Below, piece by piece: positions 35,180 to 44,917 of a stretch of DNA of 64,000 nt. Numbering within the stretch: position 1 is the first letter of the stretch; each line of letters starts with the position of its first letter. Both the position numbers and the translations under genes were made by a program. Source of the stretch: UBA4719 sp035654835 (lineage in GTDB: Bacteria > Actinomycetota > Actinomycetes > Actinomycetales > Dermatophilaceae). Under the pieces are notes generated by a model, which saw only the letters and a program-made list of their open reading frames with translations, did no database searches and had not been told where the DNA came from. The DNA lies in the NCBI GenBank assembly GCA_035654835.1, contig DASRVZ010000196.1, forward strand, positions 27,051 through 91,050, written 5' to 3'.

Positions 35180-35299
35180 CGCGGGCAGACCGTAATGTTG
35201 ACGGAGTACCGACCTCCGCGGTAGCAGTGGTCCCCGGACTCGACCGTCCAGCCGTCTCCGTCACACGCAGCGCGGGCCATCGAACTGGAGGCTCTGAGC

Positions 35300-36301
35300 A
35301 TGCGCATCGGGTTGGTTGGAGTCGGCCGGATCGGGGCATTGCATGCGTCGACGCTGATAGGGCTGGGCAGCGTCGACGAGGTCGTTGTCACCGATGCCGA
35401 TAATGCGCGAGCGCAGGCCGTGGCCAGAGAGTTCGGCCTCGAAGCTGTCGCCGACGTCGAGACCCTGCTCGGGGCAGGCTTGGACGGCGTCGCCATCTGT
35501 GTACCCACCAGCGCCCACTCCGAGCTGATCGGACGCGCCCAGGACGCGGGACTCACCACGTTCTGCGAGAAGCCGGTCGCCGCGGACCTGCGGGGCACAC
35601 GTGTGATCGCCGAGCGCGTGGCCGACGGGAAGGTGCCGGTCCACATCGGCTTCCAGCGTCGCTTCGACGCCGGCTTTCGGGCCGCCCGTGAGGCGGTGAC
35701 CAGCGGCAGTCTCGGCTGGGTCCACACGATCCGGGCCAACACCAGCGATGCCGCGCCGCCGCATGCGTCGTACATACCGACCTCGGGCGGCTTCTTCCGG
35801 GACTGCAGCATCCACGACTTCGACGCGGTGCGCTTCGTCACCGGCCACGAGGTTGTCAGCGTCTACGCCGTGGGCGAGAACCGCGGAGAGGCATTCTTCG
35901 CCGAGTCCGGTGACTTCGACTCAGCCGCTGCCGTGCTCACGCTGGATGACGGCACCATTGCACTCATCTCCGGCTCGCGCTACAACGCCCGCGGCTACGA
36001 CGTCCGGCTGGAAGCGTTGGGTAGCGAGGACTCCGTGTGCGTCGGCATGGACGACCGGCTGCCGTTGCGCTCGCTCGAGGAGGGCGTCGAGTTCCCCGCA
36101 GGCAAGCCGTACGCCGACTTCATGGAGCGGTTCCGTCAGGCCTATGTCGACGAGATGGTCGCGTTCACCGAGCTGGTCGCGGGTCGGATCGAGACGCCGT
36201 GTTCGGTGCAGGACGGACTTCAGGCGTTTCTGATTGCGGAGGCATGCGCCCTGTCGCGCCGCGACGGCCGCCCGGTGCGCATGGACGAGCTGGGCCCATG
36301 A
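35300..36301 (+). CDS. iolG: Inositol 2-dehydrogenase (Gfo/Idh/MocA family)
   Basis: The 333-residue protein has the N-terminal NAD-binding GVGRIGALHAS and the family motif CEKPVAADL, with the active-site segment FFRDCSIHDFDAVRFVTG. It oxidises myo-inositol to scyllo-inosose with NAD. ATG 35300 is preceded by GGAGG. It is first in a five-gene operon in which every junction overlaps by 4 nt. Confidence 0.93.
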   Translation: MRIGLVGVGRIGALHASTLIGLGSVDEVVVTDADNARAQAVAREFGLEAVADVETLLGAGLDGVAICVPTSAHSELIGRAQDAGLTTFCEKPVAADLRGTRVIAERVADGKVPVHIGFQRRFDAGFRAAREAVTSGSLGWVHTIRANTSDAAPPHASYIPTSGGFFRDCSIHDFDAVRFVTGHEVVSVYAVGENRGEAFFAESGDFDSAAAVLTLDDGTIALISGSRYNARGYDVRLEALGSEDSVCVGMDDRLPLRSLEEGVEFPAGKPYADFMERFRQAYVDEMVAFTELVAGRIETPCSVQDGLQAFLIAEACALSRRDGRPVRMDELGP

Positions 36302-37188
36302 CGTCGATCATGGACCGGGTTGCTGGGGCTCCCATCTCGTGGGGTGTGTGCGAGGTCCCTGGCTGGGGCTGGCAGCTCGACCCCGCGACAGTGCTGTCGC
36401 AGATGCGGGATGTTGGCTTGGTCGCAACCGAGTTCGGACCTGAGGGCTTCCTGCCTGATGATCCGCGGCGCAAGGCAAGAACCCTGGCGGACCATGGGTT
36501 ACGGGCCGTGGGCGGTTTCGTCCCCGTCGTGCTGCACGATGCGACCCACGATCCGGTCCCCGAGATCGAGCAAGCCCTCGAGGGTTTCGTGGCAGCCGGC
36601 GCAAGAACTCTGGTCCTCGCCGCTGCGACCGGGACCGACGGGTACGACGTTCGGCCGGTCCTTGACGACGCCGGCTGGCAGATATTGCTCACCCACCTCG
36701 ACCGGCTCGACCGGCTCGCCGGCCAGAGCGGGATCACCGCGACGTTGCACCCACATGTCGGCACCATGGTCGAGACGACAGACGACGTCGAGCGTGTGCT
36801 TGCCGGCAGCGGGATCGGACTGTGCCTGGACACCGGGCACCTGCTCATCGGCGGTGCCGACCCGGTGGCCCTCGCGTCCGCGCATGCAAGGCGGATCCGT
36901 CATACGCATCTCAAGGATGTGGATGTGTCGTGGGCGAGACGGGTGCAGTCTGGTGCTGTGACGTACACCGAGGCGGTTCGTCAGGGCATGTATCGCCCGC
37001 TGGGTCAGGGCGACGTGGATATTGCCGCGATCGTCGGCTCGCTGGAGGGCGCGGGGTATGACGGGTGGTACGTCCTCGAGCAGGACGCCATCCTGTCCGG
37101 GCCTCCAGCTGCCGGCGAGCTCGGCCCGATCGCCGATGTGAGGGCCAGCATCGAGCACCTGCGCATCGTCGCCCGGAGCACCGCATGA
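36298..37188 (+). CDS. iolE: IolE/IolI-type sugar isomerase or inosose dehydratase
   Basis: The 296-residue TIM-barrel protein (AP endonuclease 2 fold) begins APISWGVCEVPGWGWQL and has the metal-site segments TLHPHVGTMVET, LCLDTGHLLIGG and HTHLKDVD. In this pathway it probably dehydrates scyllo-inosose to the trione. IolI-type isomerase activity cannot be excluded. The start overlaps iolG by ATGA. Confidence 0.85.
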   Translation: MTSIMDRVAGAPISWGVCEVPGWGWQLDPATVLSQMRDVGLVATEFGPEGFLPDDPRRKARTLADHGLRAVGGFVPVVLHDATHDPVPEIEQALEGFVAAGARTLVLAAATGTDGYDVRPVLDDAGWQILLTHLDRLDRLAGQSGITATLHPHVGTMVETTDDVERVLAGSGIGLCLDTGHLLIGGADPVALASAHARRIRHTHLKDVDVSWARRVQSGAVTYTEAVRQGMYRPLGQGDVDIAAIVGSLEGAGYDGWYVLEQDAILSGPPAAGELGPIADVRASIEHLRIVARSTA

Positions 37189-38207
37189 GCGACGACGCCC
37201 GCCCGTTCGACCTGCTCACGATCGGGCGGGTCGGCGTCGATCTCTATCCGCTGCAGTCGGGCACCCCTCTGCAGGACGTCACAACGTTCGGCAAGTTCCT
37301 CGGTGGCAGCCCGACGAATGTTGCCGTGGCCGCCGCGCGGCACGGGCGGCGCACTGCGGTCATTACCCGCACCGGCCAGGACCCCTTTGGCACGTTCGTC
37401 CACCAGGCTCTGCGGGACCTCGGGGTGGATGACCGTTACGTATCGGCGGTCGACGGTTCGCCCACGCCGATCACGTTCTGCGAGATCTTCCCGCCCGACA
37501 GCTTCCCTCTCTACTTCTACCGGTATCCAGTTGCCCCTGACCTGCAGATCCTCGCGTCGGAGATCGATCTGGATGCCGTGCGCTCAGCCTCGGTCTACTG
37601 GTCCACGGTGACCGGGCTGTCGGCCGCACCGAGCCGTGCTGCGCACTTCGCGGCGTGGGAGGCCCGCGGCAGGGCCCCGTTCACCATCCTCGATCTTGAC
37701 TACCGGCCGATGTTCTGGCACGACCCGAGCGAGGCCCACGCACAGGTTGACCGAGCCCTGTCGATGGTGACCGTTGCTGTCGGCAATCGCGAGGAGTGTG
37801 AGGTTGCGGTGGGCGAGAGCGATCCTGACCGAGCAGCGGAAGCGTTGCTGGACAGGGGGATCGATCTCGCAATCGTCAAGCAGGGTCCCAGAGGCGTGCT
37901 GGCGCGGACCCGTGACCAGCGAGTCGAGGTCGAGCCGTTCCCGGTCGAGGTGGTCAACGGCCTCGGCGCTGGTGACGCATTTGGCGGCGCGCTCTGTCAT
38001 GGACTGTTGGCGGGCTGGCCGATCGAACGGATCCTGACGTTTTCCAGCGCTGCCGGGGCGATCGTGGCCTCGCGGCTGGAGTGCTCGACCGCCATGCCCA
38101 CCGACCACGAGGTCGAACAGCTGATGAGCCAGCAGCAGCTGCCCGGTAGTGAAGCAACGGCCACGGTCGACGTGGCTGCCGAGCTGATACACGGAGGTGC
38201 GTCATGA
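37185..38207 (+). CDS. iolC: 5-dehydro-2-deoxygluconokinase (PfkB family)
   Basis: The 340-residue kinase has the PfkB motifs FLGGSPTNVAVAAARHG near the N-terminus and NGLGAGDAFGGALC with the catalytic Asp. It phosphorylates 2-deoxy-5-keto-gluconate in the inositol pathway. ATGA overlaps at both ends couple it to iolE and iolB. Confidence 0.92.
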   Translation: MSDDARPFDLLTIGRVGVDLYPLQSGTPLQDVTTFGKFLGGSPTNVAVAAARHGRRTAVITRTGQDPFGTFVHQALRDLGVDDRYVSAVDGSPTPITFCEIFPPDSFPLYFYRYPVAPDLQILASEIDLDAVRSASVYWSTVTGLSAAPSRAAHFAAWEARGRAPFTILDLDYRPMFWHDPSEAHAQVDRALSMVTVAVGNREECEVAVGESDPDRAAEALLDRGIDLAIVKQGPRGVLARTRDQRVEVEPFPVEVVNGLGAGDAFGGALCHGLLAGWPIERILTFSSAAGAIVASRLECSTAMPTDHEVEQLMSQQQLPGSEATATVDVAAELIHGGAS

Positions 38208-39085
38208 ATACGTGGTTTCGCAAGGCAGGTACGGCGGGCCGGGAAGGTTTCGATGTGGCGATCGGGCCGCGTGAGGCGGGCTGGCAACACACAGGCCTCT
38301 ATGTCGTGACTCTCGCCCCAGGTGAGTCGCGTCGCATCACCGGTGGGGAGTTTGAGTGGCTGGTTCTCCCACTGTCCGGACAGGTCCGGGTCGAGAGCGC
38401 CGGCAAGCTGGTCTTCCTGGAAGGCCGTGAAGGGCCCTTCGCCGGACCCACCGACTATGCCTATGTTCCGGTGTCCTCGCGGTTCACCATCACCAGCACC
38501 TCGGGAGGCCGGATCGCCCTGCCGCATGCCACGGCGTCAGCCACGTTGCCCTTCAGGCGAATCCCCGCCGAGGAGACGATCATCGAGCTGCGGGGTGCCG
38601 GGCACTGTTCACGCCAGATCAACAACTTCGGGACTGCGTCGGTGCTCAACGCTGACTCGATCATCGCGTGCGAGGTGCTGACGCCGGCGGGCAACTGGTC
38701 GTCCTATCCGCCACACAAGCATGACGAGCACCTGCAAGACCGTGAGAGCGTCCTGGAAGAGATCTACTACTTCGAGATGCGCGCCGACGGCGATGCGCCG
38801 GAGTCGGCCAAACCCTTTGGCTACCAACGGGTTTATGGCACCTGGGACCGACCGATCAACGTCATGGCCGAGGTTCACAGCGGTGACGTTGTCCTGGTGC
38901 CGCATGGCTGGCACGGGCCCTCGATGGCACCACCCGGGTATGACATGTACTACCTCAACGTCATGGCGGGCCCGGGCGCGCACCGCGAGTGGCTGATCAG
39001 TGAAGACCCCGATCACGCCTGGGTGAGCAAGTCGTGGGCCTCACAGAAGGTTGACCCCCGGCTGCCCTTCGGTCGGCGCGGGTGA
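38204..39085 (+). CDS. iolB: 5-deoxy-glucuronate isomerase
   Basis: The 293-residue bicupin protein has the characteristic WSSYPPHKHDEH metal site and EIYYFEMRADG. It isomerises 5-deoxyglucuronate to the IolC substrate. It overlaps iolC and iolD by 4 nt each. Confidence 0.94.
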   Translation: MNTWFRKAGTAGREGFDVAIGPREAGWQHTGLYVVTLAPGESRRITGGEFEWLVLPLSGQVRVESAGKLVFLEGREGPFAGPTDYAYVPVSSRFTITSTSGGRIALPHATASATLPFRRIPAEETIIELRGAGHCSRQINNFGTASVLNADSIIACEVLTPAGNWSSYPPHKHDEHLQDRESVLEEIYYFEMRADGDAPESAKPFGYQRVYGTWDRPINVMAEVHSGDVVLVPHGWHGPSMAPPGYDMYYLNVMAGPGAHREWLISEDPDHAWVSKSWASQKVDPRLPFGRRG

Positions 39086-41001
39086 GCCATACGATCCGCC
39101 TGACGGTCGCCCAGGCCGTCGTGAGGTTTCTCGCGTGTCAGTACTCCGAGCGCGACGGGGTCCAGCAGAGGCTGATCGCCGGCTGCTTCGGGATCTTCGG
39201 ACACGGCAACATCGCGGGGCTCGGGCAGGCGCTGATGCAGGCGGAGCTCGAGGGTGACGAGGAGGCCGACGTCGGTCACGATGCTCTGCGGTACTTCCAG
39301 TGTCGCAACGAGCAGGCCATGGTGCACACCGCGGTGGGATTCTCACGGATGCGGAACCGTCTGCAGACTCTGGCTTGTACGACATCCATCGGCCCGGGCG
39401 CGACCAACATGGTCACCGGTGCTGCCCTCGCGACGATCAACCGAATCCCGGTGCTGCTGCTGCCTGGTGACGTCTTCGCGACCCGAGCAAGCGGCACGGT
39501 CCTGCAACAGCTCGAGTCCCCGCGCGGCCACGACATCTCGGTCAACGACACCTTGCGCCCGGTGTCGGTGTTCTTCGACAGGGTGTGGCGACCCGAGCAG
39601 CTGACGTCCGTGCTGTTCGGGGCGATGCGCGCCCTGACCGACCCGGCGAACACCGGAGCAGTCACCATCGCCCTCCCGCAAGACGTCCAGGCTGAGGCAT
39701 GGGACTGGCCGGATGAGCTGTTCGACGCTCGGGTCTGGCACGTCGCACGGCCGCTGCCAGAGGCCGCCGTTCTGCAGGAGGCCGTCGCCGCGATCAGGGC
39801 AGCGAACCGTCCGCTGATCGTCGCGGGCGGCGGGGTTGGCTACTCCGAGGCCACCGATGCGTTGCGTCGGTTCGCGGAGGCCACCGGAATTCCCGTGGCC
39901 GAGACGCAGGCGGGCAAGGGCTCCTTGGCGTGGGACCACCCTCAGTCAGTGGGCGCCATCGGAGCAACCGGCAGCACCGCTGCCAACGCCCTGGCCGCCG
40001 AAGCTGATCTCGTGGTCGGCATCGGCACCCGCTGGAGCGACTTCACCACCGCGTCGATGAGCGCCTTCGGTGAACCAACCGTCCGCTTCGTCAACATCAA
40101 CGTGGCAGCTCTTGACGGGCACAAGCTCTCAGGCCTTTTTGTGCTCGCCGATGCCCGGGAGGCGTTGCAGGCATTGACAACCCAGCTATCGGGGTGGCGC
40201 ACCGACCCGGCATACACGCAGCGGGCGACTGACCTTGCAGGATTGTGGGACAGTGCGGTCGCGGCGGCGTACGACCTAGGAGGCGATCGGGACGCGGCCC
40301 CACGCCAGAGCCAGGTGATCGGCGCGGTCAACGACCTGTCCGGCCCGCGTGACGTCGTGGTGTGTGCTGCGGGCTCGATGCCGGGCGACCTGCACAAGAT
40401 GTGGCGGACACGTGACATCAAGGGTTATCAGGTGGAGTACGGCTACTCATGCATGGGCTATGAGATCGCTGGCGGACTCGGGGTCAAGATGGCCGCCCCC
40501 GACCGCGAGGTCATCGTCCTGGTGGGCGACGGGTCGTACCTGATGATGGCCCAGGAGCTCGTCACCGCTCTGCAGGAGAGCATCAAGCTGGTGGTGGTCC
40601 TGGTGGAGAACCACGGTTTCGCGTCTATCGGTGCGCTGTCCGAAACCGTTGGCACGCCACAGTTCGGCACCAGATACCGATACCGCGGTGACACTGGTCG
40701 CCTGGACGGGGACATCCTGCCGATCGACCTGGCCGCCAATGCCGCCAGCCTCGGCGCGGACGTCCTTCGTGCCGACACCCTGGGCGCGTTCAGGCAGTGC
40801 ATGCGTGAAGCGTTGGCATCAACCCGGACCACGGTGGTTCACGTGGAGTGCGACCTCGCGACCGGCTCCCCGTCGAGCCGGTCGTGGTGGGACGTCCCGG
40901 TCGCTGACGTCTCCACCCTTCCGGTCACGCGTGCGGCCCGGTCGGCATACGAGCAGGAAAAAGCCAGCCAGCGCGAACACCTGCGCCCCTTTGAGCAATA
41001 G
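39082..41001 (+). CDS. iolD: 3D-(3,5/4)-trihydroxycyclohexane-1,2-dione hydrolase
   Basis: The 639-residue enzyme uses thiamine diphosphate. The cofactor-binding GDGSYLMMAQELVTALQE with its Mg-binding Asn/His region is in the C-terminal third, and the N-terminal Pyr domain contains NEQAMVHTAVGFSR with the catalytic Glu. It opens the ring in inositol catabolism. The GTG start overlaps iolB. It ends the operon and converges on the MATE gene. Confidence 0.95.
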   Translation: MSHTIRLTVAQAVVRFLACQYSERDGVQQRLIAGCFGIFGHGNIAGLGQALMQAELEGDEEADVGHDALRYFQCRNEQAMVHTAVGFSRMRNRLQTLACTTSIGPGATNMVTGAALATINRIPVLLLPGDVFATRASGTVLQQLESPRGHDISVNDTLRPVSVFFDRVWRPEQLTSVLFGAMRALTDPANTGAVTIALPQDVQAEAWDWPDELFDARVWHVARPLPEAAVLQEAVAAIRAANRPLIVAGGGVGYSEATDALRRFAEATGIPVAETQAGKGSLAWDHPQSVGAIGATGSTAANALAAEADLVVGIGTRWSDFTTASMSAFGEPTVRFVNINVAALDGHKLSGLFVLADAREALQALTTQLSGWRTDPAYTQRATDLAGLWDSAVAAAYDLGGDRDAAPRQSQVIGAVNDLSGPRDVVVCAAGSMPGDLHKMWRTRDIKGYQVEYGYSCMGYEIAGGLGVKMAAPDREVIVLVGDGSYLMMAQELVTALQESIKLVVVLVENHGFASIGALSETVGTPQFGTRYRYRGDTGRLDGDILPIDLAANAASLGADVLRADTLGAFRQCMREALASTRTTVVHVECDLATGSPSSRSWWDVPVADVSTLPVTRAARSAYEQEKASQREHLRPFEQ

Positions 41002-41007
41002 CGGGTG

Positions 41008-42405
41008 TCAGCGGGTGCCGCCGGTGATCAGCCACGCGTCCCCACGGGCCCGCCAGCCGAGGGCAACTCCTCGCATCGACATGAAGATGACGAACGTCAA
41101 CCAGAGCACGGACAGCGCATGTCCTTGCGCGGCAACGAGATCCGGGCCTGCCAGCAAGGACTCCGCCGCAGCCCGGACTCCCAGGATGAGCGGCAGATAG
41201 AGGGCGAGGATCCCGACCTGGGCCAACGCGAGCCACCGGCCGTCACCGGCTCCGATGAGCACTCCGTCCAAGACGAACACGAAGCCGGAAATCGGCTGCG
41301 AGAGCGCGACCACGATGAGGGCAGCGGCGAGCGCGGACTGCACGGCCGGGTCGGAGGTGAAGAGAGCCGGCAGCACCGAATGTGTTGCCAGCACGAGGAT
41401 TCCGAGCACCCCGCCGCCGATGACACCCCACCACAGCATGGTGCGGGTGGCGGCGCGCGCTCCGACGACGTCGCCGGCGCCCAAAGCCTTGCCGGTCATG
41501 GCCTGTCCGGCGATCGCAAGAGCGTCGAGGGCGAAGGCCAGGAAGCTCCAGATGGTGGCGGACACCTGGTAGGCGGCCAACGGCACATCACCCATGCCCG
41601 CGGCGACCCAGGTCGTCACGAGCAGGACGAACCGAATCGCCAGCGTCCGGACGAGCAGGGGCACTCCGTCACTAGCGGCTTTCAGCACTCGGCCCGGGTG
41701 TGGGCGCAGGCTCGCACCGAGCCTCCTCGCCCGCCGGGTCACGACGATGACGAGGGCGGCCGCCATACCGGTCTGGGCGAGAACGGTGCCCCACGCGGAA
41801 CCCGCGATGCCCATGTGCAGGCCGTACACGAAAAACAGGTTGAGCACGATGTTGGCGCTGAAACCCACGACGGACGCGGCCAAAGGAGTTCGGGTGTCTT
41901 GCAGTCCGCGCAGAACTCCCGTCACGGCGAGGACGACCAGCATCGACGGTATGCCGATCGCGGAAACCCGTAGGTAGGTCACCGCTTGCTCCAGTGCGGC
42001 CGGGGATGCGCCGAACAGGGCGCACAGCGGCGCGGCGTAGATGGCGACAACAGCCCCGGTCACGATGCCGATCGCGACGGCGAGCCACATCCCGTCGACA
42101 CCCGCGCCGACGGCGCCCCGCTCCGACCCGGCGCCCACTTGTCGGGCGACGATCGACGTGGTCCCGTAGGCCAGGAAGACGAAGACGTTGGCGGCGGTGA
42201 TGAGTGCGGCGCTCGCGACACCGAGCCCGGCCAGCTGGGTGGTGCCCAGGTGCCCGATGATCGCCGAGTCGGTCAGCAGGAACAGGGGCTCTGCCACGAG
42301 GGCCAGAAACGCCGGAACGGCCAGGCGCACAATCTCGCGCCGCTGGTCGCCAGAATCGGGTGGCAGGTTGCCGGGTTCGTCCGACAAGTTCCGATTGCGG
42401 TTCAC
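41008..42405 (-). CDS. MATE family efflux transporter (DinF-like)
   Basis: The protein of about 465 residues has twelve membrane helices and the MATE pattern (AEPLFLLTDSAIIGHLGTTQ, IGIPSMLVVLAVTGVLRGLQ). It exports drugs or cationic metabolites using an ion gradient. ATG 42408 is possible. GTG 42405 is preferred because TACCCT on the same strand is then 6 nt upstream, as in a leaderless transcript. Confidence 0.92.
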   Translation of the reverse strand: MNRNRNLSDEPGNLPPDSGDQRREIVRLAVPAFLALVAEPLFLLTDSAIIGHLGTTQLAGLGVASAALITAANVFVFLAYGTTSIVARQVGAGSERGAVGAGVDGMWLAVAIGIVTGAVVAIYAAPLCALFGASPAALEQAVTYLRVSAIGIPSMLVVLAVTGVLRGLQDTRTPLAASVVGFSANIVLNLFFVYGLHMGIAGSAWGTVLAQTGMAAALVIVVTRRARRLGASLRPHPGRVLKAASDGVPLLVRTLAIRFVLLVTTWVAAGMGDVPLAAYQVSATIWSFLAFALDALAIAGQAMTGKALGAGDVVGARAATRTMLWWGVIGGGVLGILVLATHSVLPALFTSDPAVQSALAAALIVVALSQPISGFVFVLDGVLIGAGDGRWLALAQVGILALYLPLILGVRAAAESLLAGPDLVAAQGHALSVLWLTFVIFMSMRGVALGWRARGDAWLITGGTR

Positions 42406-42512
42406 CATCGCAGGGTAGGCGGAGCGCAGGAATCCCCGAAGTAGTGCGCCCGTTGCCGATCTGGTGGACAGTTGTTTCTGATGGCTGTGGCCGAGTCGGA
42501 GGGAAGCCCCCC

Positions 42513-43844
42513 GTGAGCGTCGTGGATTTTGTGGGCCCGTTGGTCCGGGCAGGTCTGGGTGCCGACGTGCCCGTTCGGGTGCGGTGTTGGGACGGTAGCG
42601 AGCTCGGTCCGCCCGACGCGCCGGTGCAGCTGACGTTCACCAGCCCACGAGCCCTCCGTCGAGTGTTGTGGGCCCCCAACCAGCTCGGGTTCGCCCGCGC
42701 CTACGTCTCCGGCGACGTGCTGATCGATGGTGACCTGATGGAGGGCCTGTCGGCGCTGGAACGGATTGCCGATCCCGAGCTCGGCCCGGGCGTGGTGATC
42801 GACATGTCGACGCGTCGGGCCTTGGTCGTGGCGGCGTTGCGCCTGGGCGTCGTGGGCCCGCCTCCACGACCTCCCGAGGAGGAGGCAAAACTTGGCGGGC
42901 TGCGCCATTCAAAGGGCCGTGACGCGCTGGCCATCGCTCATCACTACGACGTCGGGAACGACTTCTACGAGCTCGTCCTCGGGCCGTCGATGACCTATTC
43001 GTGCGCCTACTTCGAGAGGGATCACCGACCCGTATCCGGTGCCGCCCCAGATCCCTCGTTCGGGCTGGAGGAGGCCCAGCAGGCCAAGAACGACCTCGTC
43101 GCCCGCAAGCTCGGCCTCAAGCCGGGGACGCGTGTCCTCGACGTCGGGTGCGGCTGGGGGGCCTTTGTCTGCAACGCTGCTCGCAACTATGGGGTTGAGG
43201 CCATCGGCATCACGCTGTCGCAGGAACAGGCGGACCACGCCCGGCACCGGGCCCTCGATGAGGGTGTCGCTGATCGAGTCGAGATCCGTGTCCAGGACTA
43301 CCGCGATGTCCACGGCGGGCCCTTCGACGCGATCGCGAGCATCGGCATGGCAGAACACGTCGGTCGGGCGATGCTGCCGACATACTCGGCGGAGCTGTTC
43401 GGCCTGCTGCGCCCCGGCGGTCGACTGCTCAACCACGCGATCTCCCGACGCCCCGGAGAGCTCGGACGCTTCTCGCGCACGTCGTTCATCGACCGCTACG
43501 TCTTCCCCGACGGGGAGCTCCAGCCGATGGCCGCGATGGTCGAGGCGCTGGAGGATGCCGGCTTCGAGGTTCGCGACGTCGAGGCCTTGCGTGAGCACTA
43601 CGCGCTGACCTTGCGCGCATGGGTGGCAAACCTTGAGGCCAACTGGGACCGGGCCGTTGAGCTCACGAGCGCCGGCCGGGCGAGGGTGTGGCGGTTGTAC
43701 ATGGCCGGCTCTGCGCTGGCCTTCGAGGGCAACCGGATCGGGGTGAACCAGGTCCTGGCGGTGCGGCCCGACGCCCGCGGTGTCAGCGGCATGCCGCGTT
43801 CGCGAGCGTCGCTACTTGCACCGGCCGTCACCCCAGGTTCTTGA
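42513..43844 (+). CDS. Cyclopropane-fatty-acid-phospholipid synthase family methyltransferase
   Basis: The 443-residue protein has an N-terminal lipid-binding region of about 130 residues. The SAM methyltransferase domain has HYDVGNDFYELVLGPSMTYS and VLDVGCGWGAFVCNA. Both are typical of CFA synthases, which add a methylene or methyl group to unsaturated fatty acids in membrane lipids. The GTG 42513 start is preceded by GGAGGGAAG. It overlaps the convergent alkD-like gene by 17 nt. Confidence 0.9.
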   Translation: MSVVDFVGPLVRAGLGADVPVRVRCWDGSELGPPDAPVQLTFTSPRALRRVLWAPNQLGFARAYVSGDVLIDGDLMEGLSALERIADPELGPGVVIDMSTRRALVVAALRLGVVGPPPRPPEEEAKLGGLRHSKGRDALAIAHHYDVGNDFYELVLGPSMTYSCAYFERDHRPVSGAAPDPSFGLEEAQQAKNDLVARKLGLKPGTRVLDVGCGWGAFVCNAARNYGVEAIGITLSQEQADHARHRALDEGVADRVEIRVQDYRDVHGGPFDAIASIGMAEHVGRAMLPTYSAELFGLLRPGGRLLNHAISRRPGELGRFSRTSFIDRYVFPDGELQPMAAMVEALEDAGFEVRDVEALREHYALTLRAWVANLEANWDRAVELTSAGRARVWRLYMAGSALAFEGNRIGVNQVLAVRPDARGVSGMPRSRASLLAPAVTPGS

Positions 43845-44541
43845 GGGCTTCCCTCCTCGACAGCGGTGAGAGCCGGGTGTCGATCTGGTCCACGCTGCGG
43901 CGAACCCAGTCCGCCGCGCTGGGGCCTGAGTGGGCGTACTGGCGCAGCGACCAGCCGATCGCCTTGCGGATGAAGAACTCCCGGTCGGCCAGGTTGGGCG
44001 TGATGCAGTCGAGGAGGAGCTGGCGGTCCGTCTCATCCTTGCTCGACAGCTGGCTGAGGATGGCAGCCCGACGTACCCACAGGTTGTCCGCCGTCGCCCA
44101 TGAGCGCATCCGTGCGGCCTCGGTCTCGGGGTGTGCTCGCAGGACTGGGCCGACCCGTCGCGCGGCGATCTCGTCGACGAAGTCCCACCACGCGCCCGTC
44201 TCGATCAGATAGAGGTACAAGGGCATGGACGAGCGGTCCTGGGCCCACACGCGATACAGACGGTGCCCGGAGATGGCCAGGGCGGCATAGCGTTCCTCTC
44301 GGAAATGTGCGCCATCCCAGAGCCCCCGGATCGTCGCCTCCCACTCGTCGCGCTCGCCCAGGCGGTATGCCGGGTCGGCCAGGAGGGGTCGCAGCGTGGC
44401 CTTGAGGTGAGGTGACGTGATGCCACGAAAGGGCATGGCGGACTTCATGTAGGCCTGCTGGCCCTTTGCCCGGTCGGGATCGCCGGCAGCCTCCAGCTCA
44501 CGGCATACGGCATCGACCAGGTCACCTCGAGCGCTCCCCAT
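43828..44541 (-). CDS. AlkD-like DNA alkylation repair protein
   Basis: The 237-residue helical protein has the HEAT-repeat pattern of AlkD, with YMKSAMPFRGITSPHLKATL and WWDFVDEIA followed by REFFIRKAIGWSLRQYA. It should excise N3- or N7-alkylated purines. ATG 44541 is preceded at 6 nt by TAGCCT on the same strand, so the transcript is probably leaderless. It converges on the CFA-synthase-like gene. Confidence 0.9.
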   Translation of the reverse strand: MGSARGDLVDAVCRELEAAGDPDRAKGQQAYMKSAMPFRGITSPHLKATLRPLLADPAYRLGERDEWEATIRGLWDGAHFREERYAALAISGHRLYRVWAQDRSSMPLYLYLIETGAWWDFVDEIAARRVGPVLRAHPETEAARMRSWATADNLWVRRAAILSQLSSKDETDRQLLLDCITPNLADREFFIRKAIGWSLRQYAHSGPSAADWVRRSVDQIDTRLSPLSRREALKNLG

Positions 44542-44917
44542 CGGCTCAGGCTAGGGCCGCTCCGCAGCTGACCGCATCGTTCTTGGGGCGGTCGGGGCGA
44601 CACGCCCAAAGAATCTTTTGTCCACATGGGTGTGGATCATGTATGTGCAGGCCAGCCGCGTGCGGCGTGGCGTCGATCGCGAAACTCGCAGAGTTTTCCC
44701 CAGTGTGTGCACACGTTGCGACGGCGTGGTGCACAGGTTGTCCCCAGGATGTGCACAAGCCCTGGTTGAGCCAACCGGTCAGCGGTCCTACCGTGGCCCA
44801 TTGACACCGGAATACTGCACGGGCGATGGCCGCTGACGGTCGTTCGTTGGGCCTTGTCAGATCCAGGTGGTGTGCTGTTGGCAGTCTGGTTGCAGGGTCG
44901 GTATCGAAGGGGTGGGC
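44542..44917. promoter_or_regulatory. Intergenic region before dnaB with DnaA-box-like sites
   Basis: This 376-nt stretch holds no gene. It has TTGTCCACA (44618-44626), its near-inverse TGTGGATCA (44631-44639), TTTTCCCCA (44694-44702), TTGTCCCCA (44738-44746) and TGTGCACAA (44750-44758). All are at or close to the actinobacterial DnaA box (TTRTCCACA or TTGTCCACA) within 141 nt. It also contains the leaderless alkD promoter at the left edge and the dnaB ribosome binding site at the right edge. Confidence 0.6.

Noticed and set aside
44542..44917. The DnaA-box region as the chromosomal origin
   Set aside because: dnaA and dnaN are not adjacent and no AT-rich unwinding element is seen. It is kept only as a DnaA-binding candidate.
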